From: an uncultured Coriobacteriaceae bacterium
Lineage (GTDB): Bacteria; Actinomycetota; Coriobacteriia; Coriobacteriales; Atopobiaceae
Direction: 5' to 3'
Length of the DNA: 54,154 bases
Assembly: GCA_902786015.1 (NCBI GenBank)
Contig: CADAAU010000017.1
Span: forward strand, 5,145 to 59,298
The notes beneath the pieces are model-generated. The model saw nothing but the letters and a program-made list of their open reading frames with translations. It searched no databases and was not told the DNA's origin. This document shows, in pieces, positions 1-8,508 of this stretch (the first letter of the stretch is position 1; each line of letters starts with the position of its first letter). Position numbers and translations under genes: made by a program.

Positions 1-96
1 GCGATGCATCATCACAAAACGAGGCACGAACCCAAACCCGACTGGACCGAGATCGACCCCGAAGACGGCTCTTCGGGCATCACCTACACGTGGTAG
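1..96 (+). CDS. C-terminal end of an unidentified protein (5' end outside window)
   Basis: Frame 1 is open from the first base to a TAG at 94-96 and gives 31 residues ending in GSSGITYTW. The piece is hydrophilic and rich in His, Asp, Glu and Pro. A strong hairpin follows at 150-180, consistent with a gene end. Nothing identifies the family. A small-peptide gene is possible given the several short peptide genes nearby, but that is only context. Confidence 0.4.
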   Translation, partial: AMHHHKTRHEPKPDWTEIDPEDGSSGITYTW

Positions 97-149
97 GAGA
101 CCCATCGAGGCCACGCAAACAAAGATCCACGTAATACAAAATGCAGCAA

Positions 150-180
150 GATAAGGCTCCCCAATCCGGGAAGCCTTATC
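150..180 (+). terminator. Hairpin terminator after the partial gene
   Basis: GATAAGGCT-CCC pairs with GGG-AAGCCTTATC around a short loop, with one bulge. There is no strong T-run, so this is a probable rather than certain intrinsic terminator. Confidence 0.55.
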
Positions 181-374
181 TATGGTCAAGCGGCCACCGG
201 CTTGTCACATCGTTTCGCCCGCTCCTCGAGGGAAGGGCCGTCGCGTACCCGTCGCACGGGGCTGCCACACGCATTACTTCCCCAATCAACACGATGAATC
301 GTACGCATTTGCTGCTGCCCATTGGGGTGTACAATTGTTATGCAGTATAAGCACTTTGGGAAAGGAATTAAATC

Positions 375-743
375 ATGCAAATCACCGCATTCAACCCGAT
401 TATTCTCACCAAGAATGCCGCAGAAGCCGTTGCCTTGTTCGAAGAGCTCGGCTTCGCACAAGCGCACACCAAGACTCTCGCCGAAAAAGGCATCACTAGC
501 TTTGACCTTAAGTACGGCGAGGACTTTCGCGTGGATGTATCGCAGGTCGACAGCCTGCCTCAAGACTTGACGGCGATTCGCATGAACGTGCGCGACTTCG
601 ACGAGGCGTACGACTTCCTTATCTCCAAAGGCTTCAAGGACGTCAATAAGGGCAAGGCCACCGATACCGGGTCCTCAAAGGGCACGCTCATGATATCGCC
701 CTCCGGATTTAGCATCAGCCTGTCTCAGCACATCCGCAAGTAA
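375..743 (+). CDS. VOC-fold (glyoxalase-like) protein
   Basis: A 122-residue protein with the length and pattern of a single vicinal-oxygen-chelate module: MQITAFNPII start, a helix reading AEAVALFEELGF, and a C-terminal strand (SPSGFSISLSQHI). An AAAGGAA ribosome site lies just ahead of the ATG. It is clearly paralogous to the minus-strand gene at 4253-4624 (shared MQIT start, LPQD, MNVRDFDEAY and HIR end). VOC proteins can be isomerases, dioxygenases or antibiotic-binding proteins. I do not see a convincing set of metal ligands, so no reaction can be assigned. It is cytosolic, since no signal or membrane segment is present. Confidence 0.8.
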   Translation: MQITAFNPIILTKNAAEAVALFEELGFAQAHTKTLAEKGITSFDLKYGEDFRVDVSQVDSLPQDLTAIRMNVRDFDEAYDFLISKGFKDVNKGKATDTGSSKGTLMISPSGFSISLSQHIRK

Positions 744-867
744 GGATACAGAGCAAAGATGCTGATTACGCATCCGCGTCGCCCCTATAAAGCTCCGAGC
801 TCGCTTCAGCGACAGAGACGTCAGCTTTGATCACATGGCATCATACATTGAATGAACTAAGCCAAGT

Positions 868-999
868 ATGGCAGGTTGTGCCTTAAATGTACGAAATTAT
901 CGAGGTACGCCGATTATCAAACCTTGTTTATCCATATAGAACATCCTCTATACCCACTATATGCGCAATTATTCGTACATTTGAGCCATAACCTGCCAT
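868..999. repeat. 132-bp segment bounded by ~32-bp inverted repeats
   Basis: The left end starts ATGGCAGGTTGTGCCTTAAA. The right end, read in reverse complement, starts ATGGCAGGTTATGGCTCAAA, and both continue into TGTACGAA. About five mismatches occur over ~32 bp. The interior (~67 bp) is A+T-rich and has no credible reading frame. It is either a miniature inverted-repeat element or the DNA of a long imperfect RNA hairpin between the VOC gene and the MATE gene. No clear target duplication is visible. The rest of 744-1151 shows no gene. Confidence 0.6.
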
Positions 1000-1151
1000 C
1001 AACGATCATAATGCTTGAACTCGTGATGTTTGAACGACCAAAGGTCTGTGCAACAGAGCGATGGCTCGCACGTCGACCAAAGGAAGGAGAAACACCGTTC
1101 CGATCTGCGAAAACGTTACTGATCGCACCTCACACAAGACGGATAGCGTGC

Positions 1152-2864
1152 TCAGTCCTGCGTAAAACGAACCATGTGTCGGTTGTAGCCGGTAGTTACG
1201 AGATACGCCTTATCGTCAAGCGACGACACAATCCCGTTCAGTAAGGTTCCATTGATACCCTGAATCTCTTGGTCGGGATCGATGGCGTCAAACAGTTTTC
1301 CCGAGTCGCGTTCGATGATGAGCACCGAACCGGGATCAAAGAAAAGCGAAAGCTCGATGAGAATCGGCTTTTTTGCACCCTCATTTGCGTCGAGGACGGC
1401 CTGACCCATCTCCTCTACGAACAGCGCCGCTCGTGAGGCCGCCTTTTTCTGGTAGCCGCGTGCAAGCAGAATAGACTCGACTCGATCGGAAAGCGTGGCT
1501 GCTGTCTGCAGGGTTAGCGTGTCGTCCAACACCTCGATTTCCGAATCCATATTCTTGAGGAGGAAGGGGAAGTTGTCCTTTCCGAAGCGCAGGTACACAT
1601 AGAGGTAGGCACAGATGAGCGCCAGTATGGGGGCTACGGCGAAACCCGTCCACATACCGTTGATGCCAAAGGCGAGCGAACCTAGAATCGGCAGGAGTAT
1701 GTAGAGGATGCCGTTATGGAGGCATGCGAAGCAGGTCGCCATCCCAACATGGTCGACCAACATATAGTAGGAGGTCGTGAGTGACACCACGCTGCAGAAG
1801 GTGAAGCCAAGCGAAACGATTCTGAGCGCCGTTATCGACGGTGTTAGCGCGGAATCGCTCGTAATCCCAAAGAGGGCGCAGAACTGTTTTGTGAAGACCC
1901 ATATGAACAGGGTCGCTATGATGCCCTCCACAACGGCAGCCTTTATCCCGGACTTCATGACGCGCTTGATCAGAAGATGGTTCCCCTCTCCAAAGTAGGT
2001 CCCCACCAACGGCTGCAGTGCCATGCCCACGCCGTCCATAACGACGGCAAACTCGATCAGGTTGACGACCACGGCGAGAGTGACCTGGCCTGACTCCCCA
2101 AAGCAGCTTGAAACAAAACCAATCATCACGTAGTCCATGAGTCCCCAGCAAATGTAGACGGACGAATCGACGATGCTGTACCGCGAAGTCAAGAGAAAGT
2201 CCTTAAAGGAGAGATGCCAGACGAAATGCAGCGTGTTCTCCTTGCGGAAATAGTGCCATAGACAAGTGAGGATGCCGAGCCCGTTGCCAACCACAGACCC
2301 AAGGATGATACCCCGCATTCCCATGAATCTTGTCAGTATGATGGAGCAAAGGATGTTGCCGCCAATCTGGAACCCATAGCAGATGTTGTTGCAGAGTTCA
2401 TCCCCATCGCTGTAGACCATCTGTTCGAGATAGAAGACTACAATCATCAAGAAGGCATTGAGCGGAGCAAACTGATAGTACTGAAGCGCCTGGTCCAGGA
2501 TGTCGCCCGTGACGCCACTCAACCCGAAGTAGACGTCTCGCATGACGGTAATGAGGAGCGCAGAGATTAGTCCAACACCTATGCTAATAATGAGTCCCTG
2601 CCCATAAATCTCGTCGGCCCGGCGTTTCCTCATGGCTCCGACCTCACGCGCAAAGACGATGCCGACTCCCGTCGACCCCAGGTCTCCAAAGAAGGTGATG
2701 ATAGCCGTTATCGGTGTGATGGCATTGATGCCGGCAACACCTGTCGGGCCTATGAAGAATCCAGCGATGATGCTGTCACTGAGCAGCATCAAATACATCA
2801 CCGCCTTGGTGAAGGTGCCGGAAATCAGCATTGCACCGAACTTCTTTTCGCAGAACCCTCTCAT
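1152..2864 (-). CDS. MATE-family efflux transporter with C-terminal HATPase-like extension
   Basis: A 570-residue polytopic membrane protein. Residues ~1-440 form the twelve-helix pattern of MATE (NorM/DinF-type) cation-coupled exporters, with the usual N-terminal run (TFTKAVMYLMLLSDSIIAG and GPTGVAGINAITPI). Family members are usually ~450 residues. The extra ~110 residues (ALFVEEMGQAVLDANEG, then IIERDSGKLFDAIDPD) resemble a degenerate histidine-kinase-like ATPase fold with an N-box-like segment and an IxDxGxxFDP-like motif. The substrate is unknown and regulation by the extension is inference. The gene stands alone, divergent from the peptide gene at 3431. Confidence 0.85.
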   Translation of the reverse strand: MRGFCEKKFGAMLISGTFTKAVMYLMLLSDSIIAGFFIGPTGVAGINAITPITAIITFFGDLGSTGVGIVFAREVGAMRKRRADEIYGQGLIISIGVGLISALLITVMRDVYFGLSGVTGDILDQALQYYQFAPLNAFLMIVVFYLEQMVYSDGDELCNNICYGFQIGGNILCSIILTRFMGMRGIILGSVVGNGLGILTCLWHYFRKENTLHFVWHLSFKDFLLTSRYSIVDSSVYICWGLMDYVMIGFVSSCFGESGQVTLAVVVNLIEFAVVMDGVGMALQPLVGTYFGEGNHLLIKRVMKSGIKAAVVEGIIATLFIWVFTKQFCALFGITSDSALTPSITALRIVSLGFTFCSVVSLTTSYYMLVDHVGMATCFACLHNGILYILLPILGSLAFGINGMWTGFAVAPILALICAYLYVYLRFGKDNFPFLLKNMDSEIEVLDDTLTLQTAATLSDRVESILLARGYQKKAASRAALFVEEMGQAVLDANEGAKKPILIELSLFFDPGSVLIIERDSGKLFDAIDPDQEIQGINGTLLNGIVSSLDDKAYLVTTGYNRHMVRFTQD

Positions 2865-3430
2865 GTGTAACCACCCGCATCTCTTGTCGCCACCAATTTA
2901 GGCACCGCACTCTTTTATAGCTTTTGTGATTGATGTGGTGTTAGCTAAGGCGACGAGACCCTGCGCACAGATCGGACTTTGCGCATGTGCCGTCTTGACT
3001 ACCATACCTCAATGTGTCAGTTTAACTTTTTTTATCCAGAATTGAAAGAATGCGGACGAGTAGGCTCCTTGGGAAAAGGCTCTCGTCGTACAGGGGGCTC
3101 GCTAGTTGACTACAAGCGCCCGAGTTCGTATCCCGTTGGCTACGTTGGCTACCTCACCATGCGCGAATTCATCGCACGAGCTTCAAACATGTTGGCATCC
3201 ACTCGCTCTTACTGGGATACGCGAAGCGGTGGCAAAATGAGCAGGGTGCGGACCGAAGGCATCAGTGGAGGTGCTTATTCACCCCAATCGTTTGTGAAAG
3301 AATCCGCTAGGATGGACATGGCGAGAATTGGAGGAACTTAAGCAGAAACCAAGCCGTCGAAAGATTGCTGGGACAAGAACGTCCAGAGAGCATATACCTA
3401 TAGGAAAACGAGATGCACAAGGAGCACACG
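2865..3430. other. Intergenic region between MATE gene and peptide gene
   Basis: About 565 bp. It must contain the divergent promoters. A plus-strand frame is open from 2979 to 3341, but it has no ribosome site and no family resemblance. A GTTGGCTAC direct pair occurs near 3140. Nothing else is supportable. Confidence 0.4.
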
Positions 3431-3736
3431 ATGGGATTCAAAGACATAAACCCCAAGAAGAATGTTCACGCGAAGTCGCGCGAGGCCAATGAGGAGCGCA
3501 TGGCATCTACGGAGGATGGTGGCGTGGAACTCGCCGACGAGCGGCTGGAGGACCTCGCGGGAGGAACGGCTGATCCTAGCGAGGGCATATGCCCAAAATC
3601 GAGTAACAAGAGACACTATTGGTATGACACCGGCGAGACGCGTCCGAGCAAGTTTTGGACAAACGAGCACCCCGATAGGAAAATGCGCTGCAAGTGGTGC
3701 GGCGAGACTATGTGGCAAAGGGTATTAATGGCCTAA
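3431..3736 (+). CDS. Double-glycine-leader peptide with Cys-containing basic/aromatic core
   Basis: The start at 3431 is chosen over 3413 because AAGGAG lies six bases before it. The 101-residue product has an acidic leader ending ELADERLEDLAGG (GG at 44-45), the hallmark of precursors cut by C39 peptidases. The ~56-residue tail is basic and aromatic (RHYWYDTGE, then CKWCGETMW) with Cys at 54, 87 and 90. The CxxC suggests metal binding or a thioether/disulfide site. No modification or transport gene is adjacent; the closest candidate exporter is at 24-27 kb. A bacteriocin-like precursor is the best reading; a small zinc-ribbon protein is the alternative. Confidence 0.65.
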   Translation: MGFKDINPKKNVHAKSREANEERMASTEDGGVELADERLEDLAGGTADPSEGICPKSSNKRHYWYDTGETRPSKFWTNEHPDRKMRCKWCGETMWQRVLMA

Positions 3737-3755
3737 AGTATGTCAACACCTCCGC

Positions 3756-3786
3756 ATGTGACAAGGGGACAGATGCCTTGTCACAT
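3756..3786 (+). terminator. Hairpin after the 3431 peptide gene
   Basis: ATGTGACAAGG pairs perfectly with CCTTGTCACAT around a 9-base loop, 20 bp after the stop. There is no T-run on the plus strand, so it is a terminator or mRNA-stabilising stem. Confidence 0.6.
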
Positions 3787-4199
3787 AGCACACGAACCAC
3801 GTGTGGCTCGGGCTGAGTCCGCGTTAGAGTAAAACACACGGCTGTTTCGGATCTCTTGTCGGGGGCGTTGCACGCGGGCTGTGCCCGCAAGGCGAAAGAC
3901 CAGGCCACGACAACGAAACGGAGGGTTGGGGCTTCTCCCCGCTCGGCCACGCGGGAGGCGCAGGCGAGGCCGATGGCGATTCGGGCAAGAACTCGAGCTG
4001 GGCCACGCTCTTGGCACCTTGACGCAGTGTGGTTGCGATGCGGTCGGTCCCTCTGACACTGGTCAACCGCATCTCGTAAGACGAGCCACCCGCGCGCCGT
4101 CCAACCTTGGAGAAGCCAGACATTGTGCGGCAGGGGAGGCCCTGTTTCGATGCCTTCGGCAGGACCTCCCAGGTCCGTCAGTTCGGGTCATATCGTCTA
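3787..4199. other. G+C-rich stretch with no supported gene
   Basis: Several frames are open on both strands because of composition, but none has a ribosome site or recognisable family. A short palindrome (GCGGGCTGTGCCCGC) lies near 3877. It may be decayed sequence. Confidence 0.35.
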
Positions 4200-4247
4200 G
4201 CGCTGCTCGAAGTGAGCCTGTCCCTCAGACTCACTCGAGCGCAGCGG
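4200..4247 (-). terminator. Imperfect hairpin downstream of the second VOC gene
   Basis: An imperfect dyad (CGCTGCTCGAAGTGAG against CTCACTCGAGCGCAGCG) lies immediately 3' of the minus-strand stop codon at 4253. Confidence 0.5.
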
Positions 4248-4252
4248 CGTGC

Positions 4253-4624
4253 CTAATTGCGGATGTGCTCGGTTACGGTAATGGTGAACCCAGAGGGTGA
4301 GGCCATCATGGTGGACTTGGAGGAGCTGGTCTCCGTGATTTTGTCGCCCTGGACGTTCTTGAATCCCTTGGACTCGAGAAGCGCGTAGGCCTCGTCGAAG
4401 TCGCGGACGTTCATCTGGATGGTGATCATGTCCTGCGGAAGCCGGTCGGACTGTACGACTATTACGCTAAAGCCATCGGCGTTCTTCATGGTGACGGACG
4501 TAACGTTCTTGTTGTTGATGCCTTCCTTCTTGTGACGACGCTCAAAGCCAAGAGCCTCGAGGGTCGCGATGACGTCGGCTGACTTCGGGGTGATGATGCT
4601 CGGGCAAAAACGCGTAATCTGCAT
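4253..4624 (-). CDS. VOC-fold (glyoxalase-like) protein, paralogue of 375-743
   Basis: A 123-residue single-module VOC protein preceded by AAAGAGGAG seven bases before the ATG. It shares MQIT, RLPQDMITIQMNVRDFDEAY, SKGFK, SPSGF and the TEHIR end with the gene at 375. The two copies face opposite ways around the MATE and peptide genes, so the pair probably arose by duplication. No reaction can be assigned. A repeated AAAGCATAC pair at about 4737-4760 lies in its likely promoter. Confidence 0.8.
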   Translation of the reverse strand: MQITRFCPSIITPKSADVIATLEALGFERRHKKEGINNKNVTSVTMKNADGFSVIVVQSDRLPQDMITIQMNVRDFDEAYALLESKGFKNVQGDKITETSSSKSTMMASPSGFTITVTEHIRN

Positions 4625-5016
4625 GGCGGTTCTCCTCTTTGTGACAATCTATACAGCAATACCAGCCGACGGCCCCATCGCCGACATGCCGTTTATTGTA
4701 CAGAGAGAGCAGCCTAACCATGATCTAATCCTAATACCCGTATGCTTTAGGTATGCTTTATACACGATTTGCGTGTTTCGACCAGTTTGGTCAGATGCCG
4801 CCTCTCGCTTGCCCCGAACTCTCGACGTCCCGCCTACCATTAGTGGAAAGCCACGTCCCAACAGGCAAGGTTGTCTGAAAGCTATCGGCGGCGTGGGGAG
4901 TCTCCTGCACAAATCGCACGTCATTTGCTTACTCACGCCAGTGACGAGTGCTCGCTATCAATAAAGTCGCTTCTTCTGTCTCGCAGGACAAGTGCGCATC
5001 CATTAGAGTTAACAAT
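4625..5016. other. Upstream region of the second VOC gene; no gene seen
   Basis: Contains the presumed promoter of the minus-strand VOC gene, with a direct repeat reading TAAAGCATAC on the minus strand near 4740-4762. No supported coding sequence. Confidence 0.35.
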
Positions 5017-5205
5017 ATGCTTACTGCGCTCGTTTTCTTGTACGCCGTTCTTGCGGCTGCGGTAAGTTCCATGCCGCAACACTTTCCAGGGCTTGCGGTT
5101 GAAGCCGACCTTACGGTGGGCGTTGGGGCGGCAATGATATCTTCCTGCATGATTGCGAACACTGCGGGTAAAACTGTTATGGGATGGCTTACCGACCGCT
5201 TGAGC
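5017..5205 (+). pseudogene. Internal remnant of an MFS transporter
   Basis: About 60 codons read like consecutive membrane helices of a major-facilitator permease: TALVFLYAVLAAAVSSMPQ, a hydrophilic link, GVGAAMISSCMIANTAG, then KTVMGWLTDRL, which matches the helix-loop motif GxLaDRx. Both flanks lose the pattern at once and the frame beyond 5205 is composition-driven. It is truncated at both ends and cannot make a transporter. It lies next to another broken gene (5437-6486), so this stretch is decaying. Confidence 0.65.
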
Positions 5206-5436
5206 CGCGCCGTGCGGAGGCATGGGTGGTGCCGGGATTCTGGGCGGGAGAGTTTCTTATGGCCCGCGGTGCGGGCTAGGCGCGGCAGTGCGGCATACGG
5301 AGCAGGCTGCGTTCCGCCGCTCGCCCCGGATCCCTACCGCTCGCGGTCCACGGCGTTGCGCACGGCATCCCAAAGCTGCGGCACATCCTGCAGATATCAT
5401 ACGAACCGCAAAATGCAAAGGACCTGCACGATTGAC

Positions 5437-6486
5437 CTACGCAGAGAAGACCTTCTTTCCCTCGAAGTAGGTCGCCTCGGGCCTGGCCTCGTGGATCTCC
5501 GTCTCCGGGCAGGATAGCACGTCCTTGTCGACAAGGAGGAAGTCCGCGTACTTGCCCTCGCGGATGCTGCCCCGCTCGTCTTCGAGGAACATCTGCCGAG
5601 CGCAGTTGATGGTCAGGGCGCGGAGGGCCTACTCGCAAGTCACGAGCTCCTCGGTCCACATGGGGTCGCCGCCCGTTTTGGAGCACACGCCCGTTACCGC
5701 GATCTCCATGATGCCGAACGGGTCGTCGGGACTGCCGCCCAGCGCGGGGTAGTCCGAGTGCAGGGATGCGTTGACGCCGTTGTCGAAGAACGACTTCATG
5801 GGGTAGGGCTTGTCGAGTATGTCCGCAGGAATCACCTGCCTGAGCGACTCGACCCCCTCGTGGGACATGCAGTGCCAAAGCATGCCCGAGGTGACCTGAA
5901 TGTTGTGGTCCGCCATGCGCTTGTAGTCTGGCGCGTCGACGTTGCGAACGTGCACGAGCGTGTTGCGCAGCTCGTCCTTGCCGCCGTTGACGTACGCGTT
6001 CACCGTGCGCGTGACACCCTTGTCGCCCATAGCGTGCGTGTGCACGGTCAAGCCCTGCTCGTTGGCCTTGCGCGTGATGTCCGTGAATTCCTCCTCCGTC
6101 CAGATAGCCGTGCCCTCGTGCCCGTCGGGATACCGGTCCACAAACCCGGTGCCGCTTTCCACCGTGCCGTCCATGAAGAGCTTGACCCAGTTCGTCTTCA
6201 CGTGGTCGGAGGCGTGCTTCTTGGCGTCGACGGCCTTGGCCAGGGTCGCGTCCACGTCCATCCAGCTGTCCATCTCGTAGGCCGTGCCCAGAACGAAGTG
6301 CATGTTGTGGGCCTTGTCCATCTGCTCGGCGACGTTGTAGAAGTTGTCGTTAAAGAAGTAGGACGTGTAACCGTCGAGATACATCGTGTAGCCCTCCGAC
6401 AACAGCGTTTCCTGGATCCGTTCCATGGCCGTCTTCGCGACGTCGAGGTACAGGTCAACGGGGATTTCCAAGCCACTCAGCTCACT
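5437..6486 (-). pseudogene. Amidohydrolase (YtcJ-like) with internal stop and missing N-terminus
   Basis: The frame encodes the C-terminal two thirds of a metal-dependent amidohydrolase of the YtcJ/amidohydrolase-3 type: VKLFMDGTVESGTGF, TVHTHAMGDKGV with catalytic-site His residues, SLHSDYP, and the conserved tail RGSIREGKYADFLLVDKD. A TAG at 5629-5631 interrupts it between VTCE and ALRALTINCARQMF, where a Gln (CAG) would be expected, and the same frame continues intact to a stop at 5437-5439. The 5' end lacks ~190 residues of the family and begins after a stop near 6487. It is therefore a pseudogene by both truncation and a nonsense change. Confidence 0.85.
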
Positions 6487-6529
6487 TCACATGATTTAAA
6501 TGATACTAACTTAAACAGAATATCACAGC

Positions 6530-6583
6530 GGACGTGGAACAGGGTGGTGGAACAGGGGACGTGGAACAGGGCGATGGAACATC
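6530..6583. repeat. Short imperfect tandem repeats (GTGGAACAGGG-type)
   Basis: Four imperfect units of 13-15 bp, each with TGGAACA and three of them followed by GGG, lie upstream of the Nif11-type precursor and downstream of the broken amidohydrolase. The function is unknown; they may be promoter-proximal binding sites or slippage debris. Confidence 0.6.
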
Positions 6584-6670
6584 CAAAACGTTGATGAAGA
6601 TTATGCGACGAGTTATCATACAAATGATCATACGGCGGAATTCGCGCCGTCACTACGAAAGGAGTATGGT

Positions 6671-6889
6671 ATGGAAGCACTGAACATGGACCAGATACCC
6701 GATGAGTATAAGGATCTGATAACACCCGAGCTGCTGGAGAAGGCAAAGCAGTGCGAGACTGAGGAAGAGGCCATTGCTCTGCTAAAAAGCGATGGCGTGG
6801 AAATCCCCGACGATGTGCTGGAACAGGTGGCCGGAGGCGGCTGGTGGTGTGGTGGCGGTGGCTGCAACTGCGACTGGTACCACTTTTAG
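6671..6889 (+). CDS. Nif11-type RiPP precursor with Trp/Cys/Gly core
   Basis: A 72-residue precursor; GGAG lies six bases before the ATG. Residues ~1-56 form a Nif11-like leader (CETEEEAIALLKSDG, then IPDDVLEQVAGG) with a double-glycine cleavage site at 55-56. The 16-residue core GWWCGGGGCNCDWYHF holds three Cys (60, 65, 67), three Trp and a Gly run. It converges with a radical SAM/SPASM gene (6968-8311), the expected maturase, and an unrecognised partner follows at 8509. Cys-thioether or C-C crosslinking of aromatic residues is plausible for such a core but unproven. There is no dedicated exporter here; the GG-cleaving ABC exporter at 24-27 kb could serve in trans. Confidence 0.85.
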   Translation: MEALNMDQIPDEYKDLITPELLEKAKQCETEEEAIALLKSDGVEIPDDVLEQVAGGGWWCGGGGCNCDWYHF

Positions 6890-6922
6890 GATGCCTTAGC
6901 ACAAGGTGTGCTAAGGCATCCC
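6889..6922. terminator. Perfect hairpin between precursor and radical SAM genes
   Basis: GGATGCCTTAGCACA pairs exactly with TGTGCTAAGGCATCC around AGG, starting at the precursor stop codon. The two flanking genes converge, so it may serve both. No T-run is visible; mRNA 3'-end protection of the precursor is an alternative. Confidence 0.7.
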
Positions 6923-6967
6923 TTGTGCAATCATAGATTGATGCGACTCCCATGCAATGCTTGTGGC

Positions 6968-8311
6968 CTAGTTTTGCGCGCGCATATGCGCGTAGAGAGC
7001 CCTTACAAGAGCTTGGGGGTCGTCTTTGTATGCAACGCACGCCTTGGACTCGAAGAGTCGCCGGTATGGGCAGCCGCCCACGCATAGGGGTAGCCACACG
7101 CAGTCCAGGCACTCCGCGTCGGATGTCGGTTGAGCCGTGTTGAGGAACTTCGTGAGGTTGTCTGGAGAGGCCGCCGTCGCAATGGGGTCGGCGGGATTCC
7201 AGTCGTGCGCAGTCCCAAACGACAGGGCGGGCTTATCGACGGCCTCCCAGCACTTATGGAGCCTGCCCTGCTCGTCGATGCCCACGTCCCACAGCGAGTG
7301 AGCGCCACAGAAGCCGCCGCGCGCGGGACCGAAGTGCCGCACCTGCTGAAACACCAACAGGTCGCCCATGTTTGCGCCGCGCGCGAGGTCCAACTGCTGG
7401 CTGCGCATGTTTGCTGCGGCATTGTTGCGCACGAGCGCCGGGAAGCACGTGATGTCGTTGCCCGACGCGCGCGCCACGCGCTCCATATATGCCCTGAGCT
7501 CGTCGAACTCCCCTTTGTTGTTCTCGTGCACGTTGCAGCGCACGTGGACCTGGAACCCCAGCTTGTTGTTACGCAAGTTCGCAACGATGCACTCGAAGGT
7601 GGGCCCTCCGTCTGCAAGGCGCCGCGTCGCGTCGTGCATGGCCCCGACTCCGTCGACGGTCACCTGGACGTGCTGGACTTTGGCCGCCGCGAGCATGTCT
7701 GCGACTTCCTGCGTGAGCAGGTAGCCGTTCGTGATGATGCTTGCGCTGTACGTGCCACCACGCCGTTCCGCGACGGAGATAAGCCGCGACGAGAGCGACT
7801 CGATGACGCGGGGCGCCAGCAGCGGTTCGCCGCCAAACCACGTGACACTAAGCACTTGGGCGCCAGATGCATCCAACATGCGTTGCGCCAAGGACACGAC
7901 GTCGTCTTGGACCTTGCGGCTCATCGCCTTTCCGTGGTGCGCGGAGAAGCAATACGGGCAGTCGAAGTTGCAGCCCATGGTGGGGCAGATGGTGAGCGAG
8001 ACCCCCTGCGGACCGGCGCAAGCGGCCCTACCCAGCGTTTGGAGCGCGGCCCGCTCGTCAAAGTTGACCATAAGCCCCCGCCGCGCGAAGCGCGCGACAA
8101 AGGGATGGTCGCGCGGCAGGTCGTCGGCCTCGGCAAGAAGCGCCCACTCGATCGGCGAACAGATGCCGCAGGTACCGTTAAAGAGGTTGGCGACGGCAAC
8201 GCCCCGCGCGCCGGGCACCGTGGCCCAAATGAGGTAGCGCGACACATGCCACCCGGCCTCGCCTGCGGTTTTGCGGCGCTCCCCCATGTGGTCGCCCTGC
8301 CCATGCACCAT
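6968..8311 (-). CDS. Radical SAM/SPASM peptide maturase
   Basis: The start at 8311 is chosen because AAAGGA lies eight bases upstream, giving 447 residues. The radical SAM cluster motif CNFDCPYC (C114, C118, C121) follows a ~100-residue N-terminal region of the kind that binds leaders. TWFGGEPLL is the usual glycine motif. The C-terminal SPASM region has GFCGAHSLWDVGIDEQGRLH and CLDCVWLPLCVGGCPY, which would ligate auxiliary Fe-S clusters. Such enzymes install thioether, C-C or related bonds in RiPP cores. The neighbouring Nif11-type precursor with a Cys/Trp core is the obvious substrate. It is divergent from the gene at 8509, with a shared promoter region at 8312-8508. Confidence 0.9.
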   Translation of the reverse strand: MVHGQGDHMGERRKTAGEAGWHVSRYLIWATVPGARGVAVANLFNGTCGICSPIEWALLAEADDLPRDHPFVARFARRGLMVNFDERAALQTLGRAACAGPQGVSLTICPTMGCNFDCPYCFSAHHGKAMSRKVQDDVVSLAQRMLDASGAQVLSVTWFGGEPLLAPRVIESLSSRLISVAERRGGTYSASIITNGYLLTQEVADMLAAAKVQHVQVTVDGVGAMHDATRRLADGGPTFECIVANLRNNKLGFQVHVRCNVHENNKGEFDELRAYMERVARASGNDITCFPALVRNNAAANMRSQQLDLARGANMGDLLVFQQVRHFGPARGGFCGAHSLWDVGIDEQGRLHKCWEAVDKPALSFGTAHDWNPADPIATAASPDNLTKFLNTAQPTSDAECLDCVWLPLCVGGCPYRRLFESKACVAYKDDPQALVRALYAHMRAQN

Positions 8312-8471
8312 CGCGTCGTTCCTTTCTCCGTGCATCGCTGCGTGAGGCGTTCTGGCTGCGCCCGGCGGCGCTCCGACCGACCCCAGCTCCGGCCGACTCC
8401 AACCGTTAACGTGTCCTTGGAACTTTGTGGTTTGTTAGTATAAAGCATCAAGCACATCAACCGATACGCAT

Positions 8472-8492
8472 GCCCCACCAACACGGTGGGGC
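8472..8492 (+). promoter_or_regulatory. Hairpin directly ahead of the 8509 ribosome site
   Basis: GCCCCACC pairs exactly with GGTGGGGC around AACAC, ending four bases before the AGGGGAG ribosome site. It could be an attenuator or 5'-end stabiliser of the divergent gene. Confidence 0.4.
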
Positions 8493-8508
8493 GCCAGGGG
8501 AGCGCGCC

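Noticed and set aside
2979..3341. 120-codon plus-strand frame upstream of the 3431 peptide
   Set aside because: No ribosome site, no recognisable domain, and composition unlike real genes here.
3824..4123. 99-codon minus-strand frame in the 3.7-4.2 kb gap
   Set aside because: Pro/Ser/Arg-rich and palindrome-derived, without a ribosome site; several competing frames are equally open.
5629..6471. Functional 280-residue amidohydrolase starting at a TTG
   Set aside because: It lacks the N-terminal metal-site strand and ends at a premature TAG, with the conserved C-terminus continuing in the same frame beyond the stop.
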